Source of the DNA: Azospirillum sp. TSH100
GTDB lineage: Bacteria > Pseudomonadota > Alphaproteobacteria > Azospirillales > Azospirillaceae
Direction of reading: 5' to 3'
NCBI RefSeq assembly: GCF_004923295.1
Contig: NZ_CP039634.1
Coordinates: 1,516,001 to 1,580,000 of the forward strand
Length of the DNA stretch: 64,000 nucleotides
In this document: one piece after another, positions 44,908 to 53,782 of the stretch
Layout of the letters: every line of letters starts with the position of its first letter
Numbering within the stretch: the first letter of the stretch is position 1
Notes under the pieces: model-generated
Told to the model about the DNA's origin: nothing
Seen by the model: only the letters and a program-made list of their open reading frames with translations
Database searches by the model: none
Program-made: the position numbers and the translations under genes

Positions 44908-47178
44908 ATGTACCGGCGGTATCGGGAGGGGGGGTGGGCGAGAACGCTGACGGTGATCGTCACCGCCGGGCTGTTCCTATCCTTTTCCGCCTTTCTGATG
45001 ATCCGGAGCGCCACCCGCGATGCCGAGCTGACATTGGCCGACCGGCAGGCGATACAGCTTCATGACGAACTGAAGTCGAGTTTCGAGGATCAGAGCGTGC
45101 TTCTGCGTGCGCTCAGCGGTCCACTGGCCGGTCCGGCTCCGGTCACCGACGCGAGCTTCGCATCGGCCGCCGGGCCGCTGCTGCCGCTTTATCCGAACCT
45201 GCATGCTGTTGCCTGGGCGCGCCGGATCGCCGAACGGGACGTTTCACTGCTGGAGCGCGCCATGCACGCGGCCGGCCACAGCAGCTTTGCCGTCCGTGGC
45301 GCGGATGTGGAGAGCGGCCGTGAAACCAGCGGGGTGAACAGAGGGCTGGGGGCCGACCGGTTCGTCAATGTACTGGCCGAACCGCGCTCCGCCGCCGGGC
45401 TGGTCGGGCTGGACATGGCCGACCTTCCCGGCCAGCGCGACCTGCTGCTCCGGTCCTGTGCGGCCAACCGCATCGTCGTGGCCGATGGCGAACCTTTGAA
45501 GGCGCAGCTGGGCAGGGGGGCCGTGCTGATCTATCTGCCGGTCTATTCCCGCGAGGTCGATCCCGATGACGGCCCCGGCTATGGCGGCGGACGCATCCTC
45601 TGCGATGTGCTGACGGGCTTCCTGTGGACCAGCTTCGATGTCAGGCAGCTGTTGCGCGATTCGGTGCGCCGGGTCGGGCTGACCGTCGGCGATGCCTATC
45701 TGCTGGAACCGCCGCTCGGTCCGGATTTGGGAGAGCCGCGTCTTCTTGCCGCCGAAGGAGCGATCAGCCGTCCCGGCGAACTGTCGCATCCGCCGATCCA
45801 TGCCCTCACCATGAAGGAGCTGACCGGTCCGGCGGCGCCCCATGCCATTGTCCGCGACATCGCTTATGGCGGCCGAGTCTGGCGGCTCCATGTGGTGCCC
45901 TATGCGGCAGGTCTGTTCAGCGCCGGTGACCGGCTCGCCTGGACGATGCTGATCGGCGGGCTCCTCCTGACCGCCGGCAGCGCGGCCTATGTGCTGCGCG
46001 AGGCGAGGACCAAGCGCCTGCTCCAGACCGAGGCGCGCGCCCGCGCCGCCATGGCCCGCGCCCTGCGCGAGAGCGAGGAGCGGTTCCGGATCGCCCTGCG
46101 CTATTCCAAGGTGACGCTGTTCAGCCAGGACCGGGATCTGCGTCATCTCTGGATCTACTGTCCGCGCGCCGATCTTCATCCGGAGCGCATGATCGGCCGG
46201 ACCGACGCCGACCTGTTTCCGGCGGAAGAGGCGGCGCGGATGGTTGAGCTGAAGCGGTCGGTGATGGATGGCGGGATCGGCACGCGCCGCGAACTGGAAC
46301 TGACCTATGGCGGCCACCGCCGGGTGCTCGACCTGTCGGTGGAACCGATGCGCGACGAGACGGGGGCGATTGCCGGCGTCATGTGCGCTGCGATCGACGT
46401 GACGGAATCGGCCGACATCCGCGAGGCGCTGGCCCGCGCCCATGCCGAGGCGGAGCGGGCCAACCAGGCCAAGAGCCGCTTCCTCGCCGCCGCCAGTCAC
46501 GACCTGCGCCAGCCCTTCCAGGCCATGAGCCTGTTCCACCACATCCTGATGTCAAAGCTGGACGATCCCCAGCAGCTGGAGGTGGCCAGCAAGCTGGGTG
46601 AGGCGCTGACGGCGGGAAACACGCTGCTGTCCACCCTGCTCGATACCTCCGCGCTGGAGGTCGGCAACGTCAAGCCGCGGATCGTCGATTTCGAGGTTCA
46701 GGAGATCCTTGGCCGGCTGGCGGTGGAGATCGGCGATCAGGCGATTGACCGCGGTCTCGTGCTGCGGACGGTTCCCTGTTCCGTCCGCGTGCAGAGCGAT
46801 CCGATCCTTCTGGAACGGATGGTGCGCAACCTGCTGGTCAACGCCCTGCGCTACACAACCGAAGGACGGATCCTGCTGGGCTGCCGGCGCCGGTCCGACG
46901 CCGACGGCGGGATGCGCCTGTCCATCGAGGTGTGGGACACCGGCCCCGGCATCGCCGAGGCGGAAATGGCGGCGATCTTCGAGGATTTCTATCGCTGCGG
47001 CACCGACCAGCGTGACAGCGGACGCGGACTTGGGCTTGGCCTGTCCATTGTCCGCCGCATGTCCCAGATGCTGGACCATCCCGTCACGGTGCGCTCGCGC
47101 GTCGGGCGCGGCACCGTCTTCGCCGTCAGCGTGCCGCTGGTCACGCAGGATTGCTCCTGCTCCGCCGCCGCCGACTGA
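44908..47178 (+). CDS. CHASE-domain membrane histidine kinase with SHDLRQP site
   Basis: The 756-residue protein has an N-terminal membrane helix (LTVIVTAGLFLSFSAFLMIR), a periplasmic CHASE domain of about 270 residues (LYPNLHAVAWARRIAERDVS is typical), and a second helix near residues 345-365. A PAS domain (ESEERFRIALRYSKVTLFSQ) covers about 390-500. HisKA has His531 in ASHDLRQPFQAM, followed by an ATPase with NALRYT, WDTGPGI and GLGLGLSIVRRM. No receiver is attached. CHASE domains sense low-molecular-weight ligands; the ligand is unknown. It may signal through the REC-bearing neighbour or the REC-Hpt protein at 39825. Confidence 0.88.
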   Translation: MYRRYREGGWARTLTVIVTAGLFLSFSAFLMIRSATRDAELTLADRQAIQLHDELKSSFEDQSVLLRALSGPLAGPAPVTDASFASAAGPLLPLYPNLHAVAWARRIAERDVSLLERAMHAAGHSSFAVRGADVESGRETSGVNRGLGADRFVNVLAEPRSAAGLVGLDMADLPGQRDLLLRSCAANRIVVADGEPLKAQLGRGAVLIYLPVYSREVDPDDGPGYGGGRILCDVLTGFLWTSFDVRQLLRDSVRRVGLTVGDAYLLEPPLGPDLGEPRLLAAEGAISRPGELSHPPIHALTMKELTGPAAPHAIVRDIAYGGRVWRLHVVPYAAGLFSAGDRLAWTMLIGGLLLTAGSAAYVLREARTKRLLQTEARARAAMARALRESEERFRIALRYSKVTLFSQDRDLRHLWIYCPRADLHPERMIGRTDADLFPAEEAARMVELKRSVMDGGIGTRRELELTYGGHRRVLDLSVEPMRDETGAIAGVMCAAIDVTESADIREALARAHAEAERANQAKSRFLAAASHDLRQPFQAMSLFHHILMSKLDDPQQLEVASKLGEALTAGNTLLSTLLDTSALEVGNVKPRIVDFEVQEILGRLAVEIGDQAIDRGLVLRTVPCSVRVQSDPILLERMVRNLLVNALRYTTEGRILLGCRRRSDADGGMRLSIEVWDTGPGIAEAEMAAIFEDFYRCGTDQRDSGRGLGLGLSIVRRMSQMLDHPVTVRSRVGRGTVFAVSVPLVTQDCSCSAAAD

Positions 47179-47652
47179 GAGTCCGGCCACGCCGGCCCAT
47201 TCCGCAGCGCGCAATGGAGGCAGTCCCGACCCGCGGCCCGCTTTTCCTGTCCGAGTCCGCGCAAGTTTCGGTTATGCTGCGTCTGCTCACTGAATCGAAA
47301 CGATCCCAGTAACCCAGCTGCAACAATGGCTTGACGACTTTATTGATGTAGGTCATTGGGCCCCTTCGCCATAGGGGCTATTGCTTTCGCATAAGCGCAC
47401 TCCTTGGGAAATCCTTGGAAGATGAAGGTTCCGTTTCAAAGGAACCCAACAAGACGGAGTTCGGCCCGCCACCATGGCATGCCCTGTCGGGCGCCGACGG
47501 CAACGGGAACCGGGCTTGGGAGGATACGGCCTGCCGCCGCGACGCATGCCCCGGCAAACAGGGCATGCGGTCCGGTCACCGGCATTCGGGCCTCCGCCGT
47601 TCCGGCGGGGTCCGTTGGTCGGGCGCCGCGATCCTTTTCAGGAGCACAGAGT
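47179..47652. other. Intergenic region before the hydratase-Pta gene
   Basis: This 474-bp stretch contains an FNR/FixK-like site at 47343-47356 and a small CCCCT/AGGGG hairpin at 47361-47377. A frame is open from 47404 into the gene, but nothing there looks like protein of the family, so it is leader. No tRNA or small gene is seen. Confidence 0.5.
47343..47356 (+). promoter_or_regulatory. FNR/FixK-type site candidate
   Basis: TTGATGTAGGTCAT has a perfect left half (TTGAT), N4 and a right half GTCAT that differs from the common FixK half GTCAA in one base. It lies about 300 bp before the hydratase-Pta start. Control of acetate metabolism by oxygen would make sense. Confidence 0.4.
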
Positions 47653-49122
47653 ATGGACACCGCCATCGCCGCCCCCTCCGCCGCCCAGGCGGGTCGCAGC
47701 GGCATCGTTCCGACTGGCAAGAACGGCAGCCCCATGATCGAAAACGTCACGTTCGAGGAAATCCGCATCGGCCAGCAGGCGAGCCTGTCGCGCCGCCTGA
47801 CCATGTCCGACATCGAGCTGTTCGCGACGGTGTCCGGCGACCTCAACCCGTCCCATGTGGACGAGGATTACGCCGTCGACCACAAGGTGGTCGGCCATGG
47901 CATGTGGTCGGGCTCGCTGATCTCCGCCGTTCTCGGCACCCTGCTGCCCGGTCCCGGCACCGTCTATGTCGGCCAGGATCTGCGGTTCGAGCGTCCGGTC
48001 CTGCTGGGCGACATCGTCACCGTCACCGTCACTGCCCGCTCCAAGGACGCAGCGCGCAAGACGGTCGTCTTCGACTGCCTGTGTCTCAACCAGGACGGCC
48101 GGACGGTCGCGACCGGTGTCGCCGAGGTGATCGCCCCGACCGAGAAGGTGCGGCGCGCCACGGCGGAACTGCCGCAGGTGCAGGTGATCCGCCATGACGG
48201 CCACGAGCTGATGCTGAAGAAGTGCGAGTCGCTGCCGCCGGTGCCGACCGCCGTCGTCCATCCCTGCGACGAAAGTTCGCTGCGCGGCGCCGTCGAGGCT
48301 GCCGAGGCGAACCTGATCGACCCGGTGCTGGTCGGGCCGGAGTCCAAGATCCGTTCGGTCGCCGACGCCCATGGTCTCGACATCTCGCGCTACCGCATCG
48401 TCGACGTCGCCCACAGCCATGCCTCCGCCGAGACCGGCGTGCGGCTTGCCCGCACCGGCGAGTGCGAGGCGGTGATGAAGGGCAGCCTTCACACTGACGA
48501 GCTGATGGGCGAGGTGGTGAAGAAGGAGACCGGCCTGCGCACCGGCCGCCGCCTGAGCCATGTTTTCGTGATGAATGTCCCGACCTACCCGCGGCCGCTG
48601 CTGATCACCGATGCGGCGATCAACATCTATCCCACGCTGGAGGACAAGGTCAGCATCGTGCAGAACGCCATCGACCTCGCCAAGGTCCTGGGCACCGAGG
48701 TTCCGCGCGTCGCCATCCTGTCGGCGGTCGAGACCATCAACACCAAGATCGCCTCGACGCTGGAAGCGGCGGCCCTCTGCAAGATGGCCGACCGCGGCCA
48801 GATCACCGGCGGCATCCTCGACGGCCCTCTGGCCTTCGACAACGCCATCAGCCGCGAGGCTGCCATCACCAAGGGCATCAAGTCCGAGGTGGCCGGTCAG
48901 GCCGACATCCTGCTGGTCCCCGACCTGGAGGCCGGCAACATGCTTGCCAAGCAGCTGTCCTTCCTGGCCCATGCGGATGCCGCCGGCATCGTGCTCGGCG
49001 CCCGCGTGCCGATCATCCTGACCAGCCGCGCCGACAATGTGCGCACCCGTCTGGCGTCCTGCGCCGTGGCCGTCCTGTCGGCCGCCGCCCGCCGCCGCGG
49101 TGCCGCCGCCGCGGCCGAGTGA
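47653..49122 (+). CDS. Bifunctional (R)-enoyl-CoA hydratase / phosphate acetyltransferase
   Basis: The 489-residue protein fuses a MaoC-like hydratase (residues 28-160) to a Pta domain (about 190-480). The hydratase carries SGDLNPSHVDEDYA, the D-x2-N-P-x-H motif of PhaJ-type (R)-specific hydratases, with Asp63 and His68 as the likely catalytic pair. The Pta part has VHPCDESSLRGAVEAAE, MKGSLHTDELM and GGILDGPLAFDNAISREA. It should interconvert acetyl-CoA and acetyl phosphate and hydrate enoyl-CoA. AGGAGCA precedes the ATG at 47653. ackA follows after 14 bp, completing the Pta-AckA pathway. Confidence 0.9.
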   Translation: MDTAIAAPSAAQAGRSGIVPTGKNGSPMIENVTFEEIRIGQQASLSRRLTMSDIELFATVSGDLNPSHVDEDYAVDHKVVGHGMWSGSLISAVLGTLLPGPGTVYVGQDLRFERPVLLGDIVTVTVTARSKDAARKTVVFDCLCLNQDGRTVATGVAEVIAPTEKVRRATAELPQVQVIRHDGHELMLKKCESLPPVPTAVVHPCDESSLRGAVEAAEANLIDPVLVGPESKIRSVADAHGLDISRYRIVDVAHSHASAETGVRLARTGECEAVMKGSLHTDELMGEVVKKETGLRTGRRLSHVFVMNVPTYPRPLLITDAAINIYPTLEDKVSIVQNAIDLAKVLGTEVPRVAILSAVETINTKIASTLEAAALCKMADRGQITGGILDGPLAFDNAISREAAITKGIKSEVAGQADILLVPDLEAGNMLAKQLSFLAHADAAGIVLGARVPIILTSRADNVRTRLASCAVAVLSAAARRRGAAAAAE

Positions 49123-49136
49123 GAAAGCCAGACGCC

Positions 49137-50321
49137 ATGTCCAACGCGATCCTCGTCATCAATGCCGGCTCCTCCAGCCTGAAATTCTCGGTGTTCCGGG
49201 ATCACGGCGGCGGGGATCCGGTGGTCACCATCAACGGCCAGATCTCGGGCATCGGCACCCAGCCGGTGTTCGAGGCCAAGGACGCCCAGCGCCGTCCGCT
49301 CGCCGAAAAGAGCTGGGCTGCGGGGGAGGCCAGCGACCGCACCGCCCTGCTGTCCTATCTGCTCGACTGGATCGAGGAACGGCTGGAGGGGGCGACGCTG
49401 ATCGCCGCCGGGCATCGGGTGGTGCATGGCGGCGTCCGCCACGCCGCTCCGGTGCTGCTGACCCCCGCCGTGCTGGACGAACTGGACGGTCTGGTCCCGC
49501 TCGCCCCGCTGCACCAGCCGCACAACCTCGCCGCCATCCGCGCGCTGGCCGAGGCGCATCCGGAACTGCCGCAGGTCGCCTGCTTCGATACCGCCTTCCA
49601 CCGCAACCAGCCCTGGCAGGCCCAGACCTTCGCCATCCCGCGGGAACTGACGGAGGAGGGCGTGCGCCGCTACGGCTTCCACGGCCTGTCCTATGAGTAC
49701 ATCGCCCGTCGCCTGCCGGAAATCGCGCCGGAACTGGGTGATTCGCGGGTGGTCGTCGCCCATCTCGGCAGCGGCGCCAGCATGTGCGCCATCCATGGCG
49801 GGCGCAGCGTCGACAGCACCATGGGCTTCACCGCGCTCGACGGGCTGCCGATGGGCACCCGCTGCGGCACCATCGACCCCGGCGTGCTGATCTACCTGAT
49901 GCGCAAGGGCATGGACGCCGGCGCCATCGAGAAGCTGCTCTACAACAAGTCCGGCCTGCTCGGCGTGTCGGGCATCTCCAACGACATGCGCGCCCTGCTG
50001 GACAGCAGCGACCCGCATGCGCAGGAGGCGGTGGAGCTGTTCTGTTTCCGCATCGCCAAGGAGACCGGCGCGCTGGCCGCCTCGATGGGCGGGGTGGACG
50101 CCGTGGTGTTCACCGCCGGCATCGGCGAACGCTCCGCCCCGGTGCGGGCGCGGGTCGGCGACAAGCTGGCCTGGATGGGCGTGGAGATCGACGCGGCGGC
50201 CAACGAGGCCAATGCGTCAAAGATCTCGACCGCCGGCAGCCGTCTGCCGGTCTACGTCATCCCGACCGACGAGGAAGGGATGATCGCGCTGCACACCCGC
50301 AAGGTGCTGACAGGACGGTGA
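49137..50321 (+). CDS. ackA: Acetate kinase
   Basis: The 394-residue ASKHA-family kinase makes acetate and ATP from acetyl phosphate. It has the N-terminal INAGSSSLKFSVF, the AGHRVVHGG motif, FDTAFH, RRYGFHGLSYEYI, HLGSGASMCAI and FTAGIGERS, all canonical. The ATG at 49137 follows GAGAAAG. It is co-transcribed with the hydratase-Pta gene. Cytosolic. Confidence 0.96.
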   Translation: MSNAILVINAGSSSLKFSVFRDHGGGDPVVTINGQISGIGTQPVFEAKDAQRRPLAEKSWAAGEASDRTALLSYLLDWIEERLEGATLIAAGHRVVHGGVRHAAPVLLTPAVLDELDGLVPLAPLHQPHNLAAIRALAEAHPELPQVACFDTAFHRNQPWQAQTFAIPRELTEEGVRRYGFHGLSYEYIARRLPEIAPELGDSRVVVAHLGSGASMCAIHGGRSVDSTMGFTALDGLPMGTRCGTIDPGVLIYLMRKGMDAGAIEKLLYNKSGLLGVSGISNDMRALLDSSDPHAQEAVELFCFRIAKETGALAASMGGVDAVVFTAGIGERSAPVRARVGDKLAWMGVEIDAAANEANASKISTAGSRLPVYVIPTDEEGMIALHTRKVLTGR

Positions 50322-50328
50322 GTGTTTC

Positions 50329-50358
50329 GTGGGGTGGCGTCGGCTGACGGCACCCCAC
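50329..50358 (+). terminator. Hairpin after ackA
   Basis: GTGGGGTG (50329-50336) pairs with CACCCCAC (50351-50358), with CGTC/GACG inside. It starts 7 bp past the ackA stop. There is no strong T tract, so it may act with Rho or as an RNA 3' stabiliser. Confidence 0.5.
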
Positions 50359-50427
50359 ATCTCCCTGGAGCCCGACCCCATTCGGTGCTAGCACCCCTCC
50401 GGCATCACGCATCGTCCGGGGGAAATT

Positions 50428-51336
50428 TTGGTCCGCCCCTATCTGCCGCTGAACGCCCTGCGTGCCTTCGAGGCGTCTGCGCGACATCTCAGCTTCACCC
50501 GCGCCGCCATCGAGCTGTGCGTGACCCAGGCCGCCGTCAGCCATCAGGTCAAGCTGCTGGAGGAGCGGCTGGGCGCCAGCCTGTTCCACCGCCTGCCGCG
50601 CGGCCTCGCCCTGACCGACGAGGGGCGGGCGCTGCTGCCGACGCTGGAGGAGGCGTTCGACCGCATCGGTGGCCTGCTCGACCAGTTCGAGGGCGGGAGA
50701 TTCCGCGAGGTGCTGACGGTCGGCGCGGTCGGCACCTTCGCCGTCGGCTGGCTGCTGCCGCGGCTGAGCCGCTTCCGCGAGGCGCATCCCTTCGTCGATC
50801 TGCGCCTGTCCACCAACAACAACCGCGTGGACATCGCGGCGGAGGGGCTGGACTACGCCATTCGCTTCGGCGATGGTGCCTGGCACGGTACCGACGCGGT
50901 CCGCCTGTTCGACGCGCCGCTGTCGGTGCTGTGCGCTCCGGACATCGCCGGGCGGCTGCGTGAGCCGGCCGATGTCGGGCGCGAGACGCTGCTGCGTTCC
51001 TACCGTTCCGATGAATGGACGGGCTGGTTCGCCGCCGCCGGGATTGAGCCGTCGGCCATGCCGCCGGTCAAGGGGCCGGTCTTCGACTCCTCCTCCCTGA
51101 TGGTGGAGGCGGCGATCCAGGGCGCCGGAGTGGCGCTGGCTCCGGTGGCGATGTTCCGCCGGCCGCTGGCCGTGGGCCTGATCGAGCAGCCCTTCGCCGT
51201 CACCGTGTGCAAGGGCGCCTATTGGCTGACGGCGCTGAAGTCGCGGCCGGAGACACCGACCATGCGCGCCTTCAGCGACTGGCTGTTCGCCATGGTCGCG
51301 GAGGACGCGGCGGACCGAGCGGTCAGGACAGGGTGA
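50428..51336 (+). CDS. LysR-family regulator, AmpR/GcvA type
   Basis: The 302-residue protein starts at TTG 50428, with GGGGGA upstream. The N-terminal sequence VRPYLPLNALRAFEASARHL followed by SFTRAAIELCVTQAAVSHQV is very close to AmpR, the regulator of chromosomal beta-lactamase. The C-terminal part is a LysR substrate-binding domain. AmpR genes normally lie divergent from ampC, but no beta-lactamase gene is here. Its targets might instead be elsewhere, or the GcvA-like branch is meant. A 14-bp convergent overlap with the next gene occurs at the 3' end. Confidence 0.85.
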   Translation: MVRPYLPLNALRAFEASARHLSFTRAAIELCVTQAAVSHQVKLLEERLGASLFHRLPRGLALTDEGRALLPTLEEAFDRIGGLLDQFEGGRFREVLTVGAVGTFAVGWLLPRLSRFREAHPFVDLRLSTNNNRVDIAAEGLDYAIRFGDGAWHGTDAVRLFDAPLSVLCAPDIAGRLREPADVGRETLLRSYRSDEWTGWFAAAGIEPSAMPPVKGPVFDSSSLMVEAAIQGAGVALAPVAMFRRPLAVGLIEQPFAVTVCKGAYWLTALKSRPETPTMRAFSDWLFAMVAEDAADRAVRTG

Positions 51337-51574
51337 CCCGGCGCGGCGCCTGCTGCCGTTCCCGCTGCTGCCAGAAGCGCAGCCGCAGCCGCGGCGCCAC
51401 GAACCACGCGATGGGTGCTGCGAGCACGATGCTGAGGATCACCACGGTCGGCATCAGCGTCATCGCCTGTTCGGAAAAGCTGGGGACCGCAAGAACCAGG
51501 ACAGTGCCGATGCCGAAAACCACACCCTGGATCATGCCGTAGATCAGGATGGCGAGGCGTAAGCGGGTGGACAT
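51323..51574 (-). CDS. DUF2798-like small membrane protein
   Basis: The 83-residue protein has two hydrophobic helices (LAILIYGMIQGVVFGIGTVL and VVILSIVLAAPIAWFVAP) and a basic C-terminus with RLRLRFWQQRERQQ. The layout fits DUF2798 proteins, of unknown function. Its 3' end overlaps that of the LysR gene by 14 bp on the opposite strand. Confidence 0.65.
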   Translation of the reverse strand: MSTRLRLAILIYGMIQGVVFGIGTVLVLAVPSFSEQAMTLMPTVVILSIVLAAPIAWFVAPRLRLRFWQQRERQQAPRRVTLS

Positions 51575-51725
51575 TGGACTGCTCCGATGAAGTGGGTTGG
51601 TGCATAGACCGTTTCCCTCTTCAACCGGAGCGATGCCGCACTGTTCCGAACGCCATCGGGCCGGATTTCACCAACCCGATTGCGACCGTACACATACGAT
51701 TATTGGGCGTAAGCCGCGCCGCTCC

Positions 51726-53378
51726 TTACCGGTGCGCCCGCCACCACGCCATCAGCCCGGTGGTGGAGCTGTCATGCGCTCCGTCGGCCGGACCATTCTC
51801 CATTTCCGGCAGGATGGTGTTGGCCAGCTGCTTGCCCAGCTCGACGCCCCACTGGTCGAAGCTGTTGATGTCCCAGACGATGCCCTGGACGAAGACCTTG
51901 TGTTCGTACAGCGCGATCAGGGCGCCCAGTGTCGCCGGGGTCAGGCTTTCCATCAGGATGGTGTTGGACGGGCGGTTGCCGGGGAAGACGCGGTGGGGGA
52001 CCAGCGCCTCGACCTCTGCCGCCGGCTTGCCGGCCCTGGTCATCTCCGTCCGCACCTCGTCGGCGGTCTTGCCGCGCATCAGCGCCTCGGCCTGGGCGAA
52101 GACGTTGGACAGCAGGATGCGGTGATGGGCGCCGGCCTCCGCCCCGATCGGGTTGTGGGTGGTCGCCGCCGCCACGAAGTCGCAGGGGATCAGCGAGGTG
52201 CCCTGGTGGATCAACTGATAGAAGGCGTGCTGGCCGTTGGTGCCCGGCTCGCCGAACAGCACCGGGCCGGTCTGGTAGTCCACCGGTTCGCCGCCGCGGG
52301 TCACCGACTTGCCGTTGCTCTCCATGTCCAGCTGCTGGAGATAGGCGGGGAAGCGGTGCAGATACTGGTCGTAGGGCAGCACCGCGTAGGACGAGGCGTC
52401 CCAGAAATTGCGATACCAGACGCCCAGCAGGGCCAGCAGCACCGGCATGTTGCGCTCAAGCGGCGCGGTGCGGAAATGCTCGTCCATCGCGTGGGCGCCG
52501 GCCAGCATCTCGGCGAAACGCTCCGGTCCGATGGCGATCATGATCGGCAGGCCGATGGCCGACCACAGCGAATAGCGGCCGCCGACCCAGTCCCAGAAGC
52601 CGAACATGTTGGCCGGGTCGATGCCGAACTTGCGCACCTCCGCCTCGTTGGTGGAGACGGCGACGAAATGCTTGGCGACATGCGCCTCGTCCTTCGCGGT
52701 CTCCAGGAACCAGCGGCGGGCGGAATGGGCGTTGGTCAGCGTCTCCTGCGTGGTGAAGGTCTTGGACGCGATGACGAACAGCGTCGTCTCCGGATCCAGC
52801 CATTTCAGCTGCTCGGCCAGATGGGTGCCGTCGACGTTGGAGACGAAATGCAGGGCGACATGGGCATGGGCGAAGGGCTTCAGCGCTTCCGTCGCCATCA
52901 CCGGGCCGAGGTCGGAGCCGCCGATGCCGATGTTGACCACGTCGGTGATCGGCTGGCCGCTGTAGCCGCGCCACTCGCCGTCGCGCACCGAAGTGGCGAA
53001 GGCGTCCATCCGCTCCAGCACCGCACGCACGCCCGGCATCACGTCGCGGCCATCGACGGTGACGGCGCGGTCGGAGCGGTTGCGCAGCGCGGTGTGCAGG
53101 ACCGCACGCTTTTCGGTCAGGTTGATCGGCTCGCCGCCGAACATGCGGGCGCGGGCGCCCTCGACATCCTGCTGGCGGGCGAGGTCGAGCAGCAGGCGGA
53201 CCGTATCCTGCGTGATGCGGTTCTTCGAATAGTCGAGGAACAGGCCCGCGGCTTCCATGGAGAAGGCATTGAACCGGCCGGGATCGGCGGCGAACAGGTC
53301 ACGCATGTGCGTACCGGCCATGTCCTGGCGGTGTTGGGCGAGAGCGGCCCAGGCGGAAGAACGGGTCAGCGCAGTCAT
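51726..53378 (-). CDS. pgi: Glucose-6-phosphate isomerase
   Basis: The 550-residue enzyme interconverts glucose-6-phosphate and fructose-6-phosphate. It has [35 protein letters not shown], the signature [16 protein letters not shown], and a catalytic region [20 protein letters not shown]. Length is normal for the bacterial dimeric form. It stands as a single gene, with flanking genes on the opposite strand or convergent. Confidence 0.97.
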   Translation of the reverse strand: MTALTRSSAWAALAQHRQDMAGTHMRDLFAADPGRFNAFSMEAAGLFLDYSKNRITQDTVRLLLDLARQQDVEGARARMFGGEPINLTEKRAVLHTALRNRSDRAVTVDGRDVMPGVRAVLERMDAFATSVRDGEWRGYSGQPITDVVNIGIGGSDLGPVMATEALKPFAHAHVALHFVSNVDGTHLAEQLKWLDPETTLFVIASKTFTTQETLTNAHSARRWFLETAKDEAHVAKHFVAVSTNEAEVRKFGIDPANMFGFWDWVGGRYSLWSAIGLPIMIAIGPERFAEMLAGAHAMDEHFRTAPLERNMPVLLALLGVWYRNFWDASSYAVLPYDQYLHRFPAYLQQLDMESNGKSVTRGGEPVDYQTGPVLFGEPGTNGQHAFYQLIHQGTSLIPCDFVAAATTHNPIGAEAGAHHRILLSNVFAQAEALMRGKTADEVRTEMTRAGKPAAEVEALVPHRVFPGNRPSNTILMESLTPATLGALIALYEHKVFVQGIVWDINSFDQWGVELGKQLANTILPEMENGPADGAHDSSTTGLMAWWRAHR

Positions 53379-53581
53379 GATGCTTTGGACTCCTTGACGT
53401 CAGCGGTCCTTTGACGCGGCCCTCTGCGGGGCGTGCGGAGCCTAACACCGACCGCCGGCCACGGCCACGGCCCAAAACGCGGCGTTGGATGCTGCTGAAT
53501 GGCCTATGCGGGGTGGCCAGGGGTGCAACTGCATGGCGGGCGGGGTGTTGTGGTGTTCAGGAATTGCGACAGGAGGACACC

Positions 53582-53749
53582 ATGTCGGGCAAGCCTGCCA
53601 CCCCGCCGCTGGAAGAGCGGGAGGAGCAACGCGACCGCGACGACACCGCGCGGCCGGATCAGGTCGGGATCATTCCCGGTAAGGTGCCGGGAAGTCCGGT
53701 CGATCCGAGTGACCCACGCTTTCCGGGGAGCCAGCCGGATCTGGCATGA
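53582..53749 (+). CDS. Small acidic hypothetical protein
   Basis: A 55-residue product starts at ATG 53582 with a strong AGGAGG at 53571-53576. It is hydrophilic and proline-rich (PPLEEREEQRDRDDTARPDQ, then GKVPGSPVDPSDPRFPGSQP), and probably disordered. I know no function. The good ribosome-binding site is the main support. Confidence 0.6.
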   Translation: MSGKPATPPLEEREEQRDRDDTARPDQVGIIPGKVPGSPVDPSDPRFPGSQPDLA

Positions 53750-53782
53750 GGGGAGGCTGGGGGCGTTAAGCCCCCGGCTTGC

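Noticed and set aside
47404..47652. Upstream extension of the hydratase-Pta protein
   Set aside because: The frame is merely open in GC-rich DNA; the ATG at 47653 has AGGAGCA in front and the family N-terminus follows soon after.
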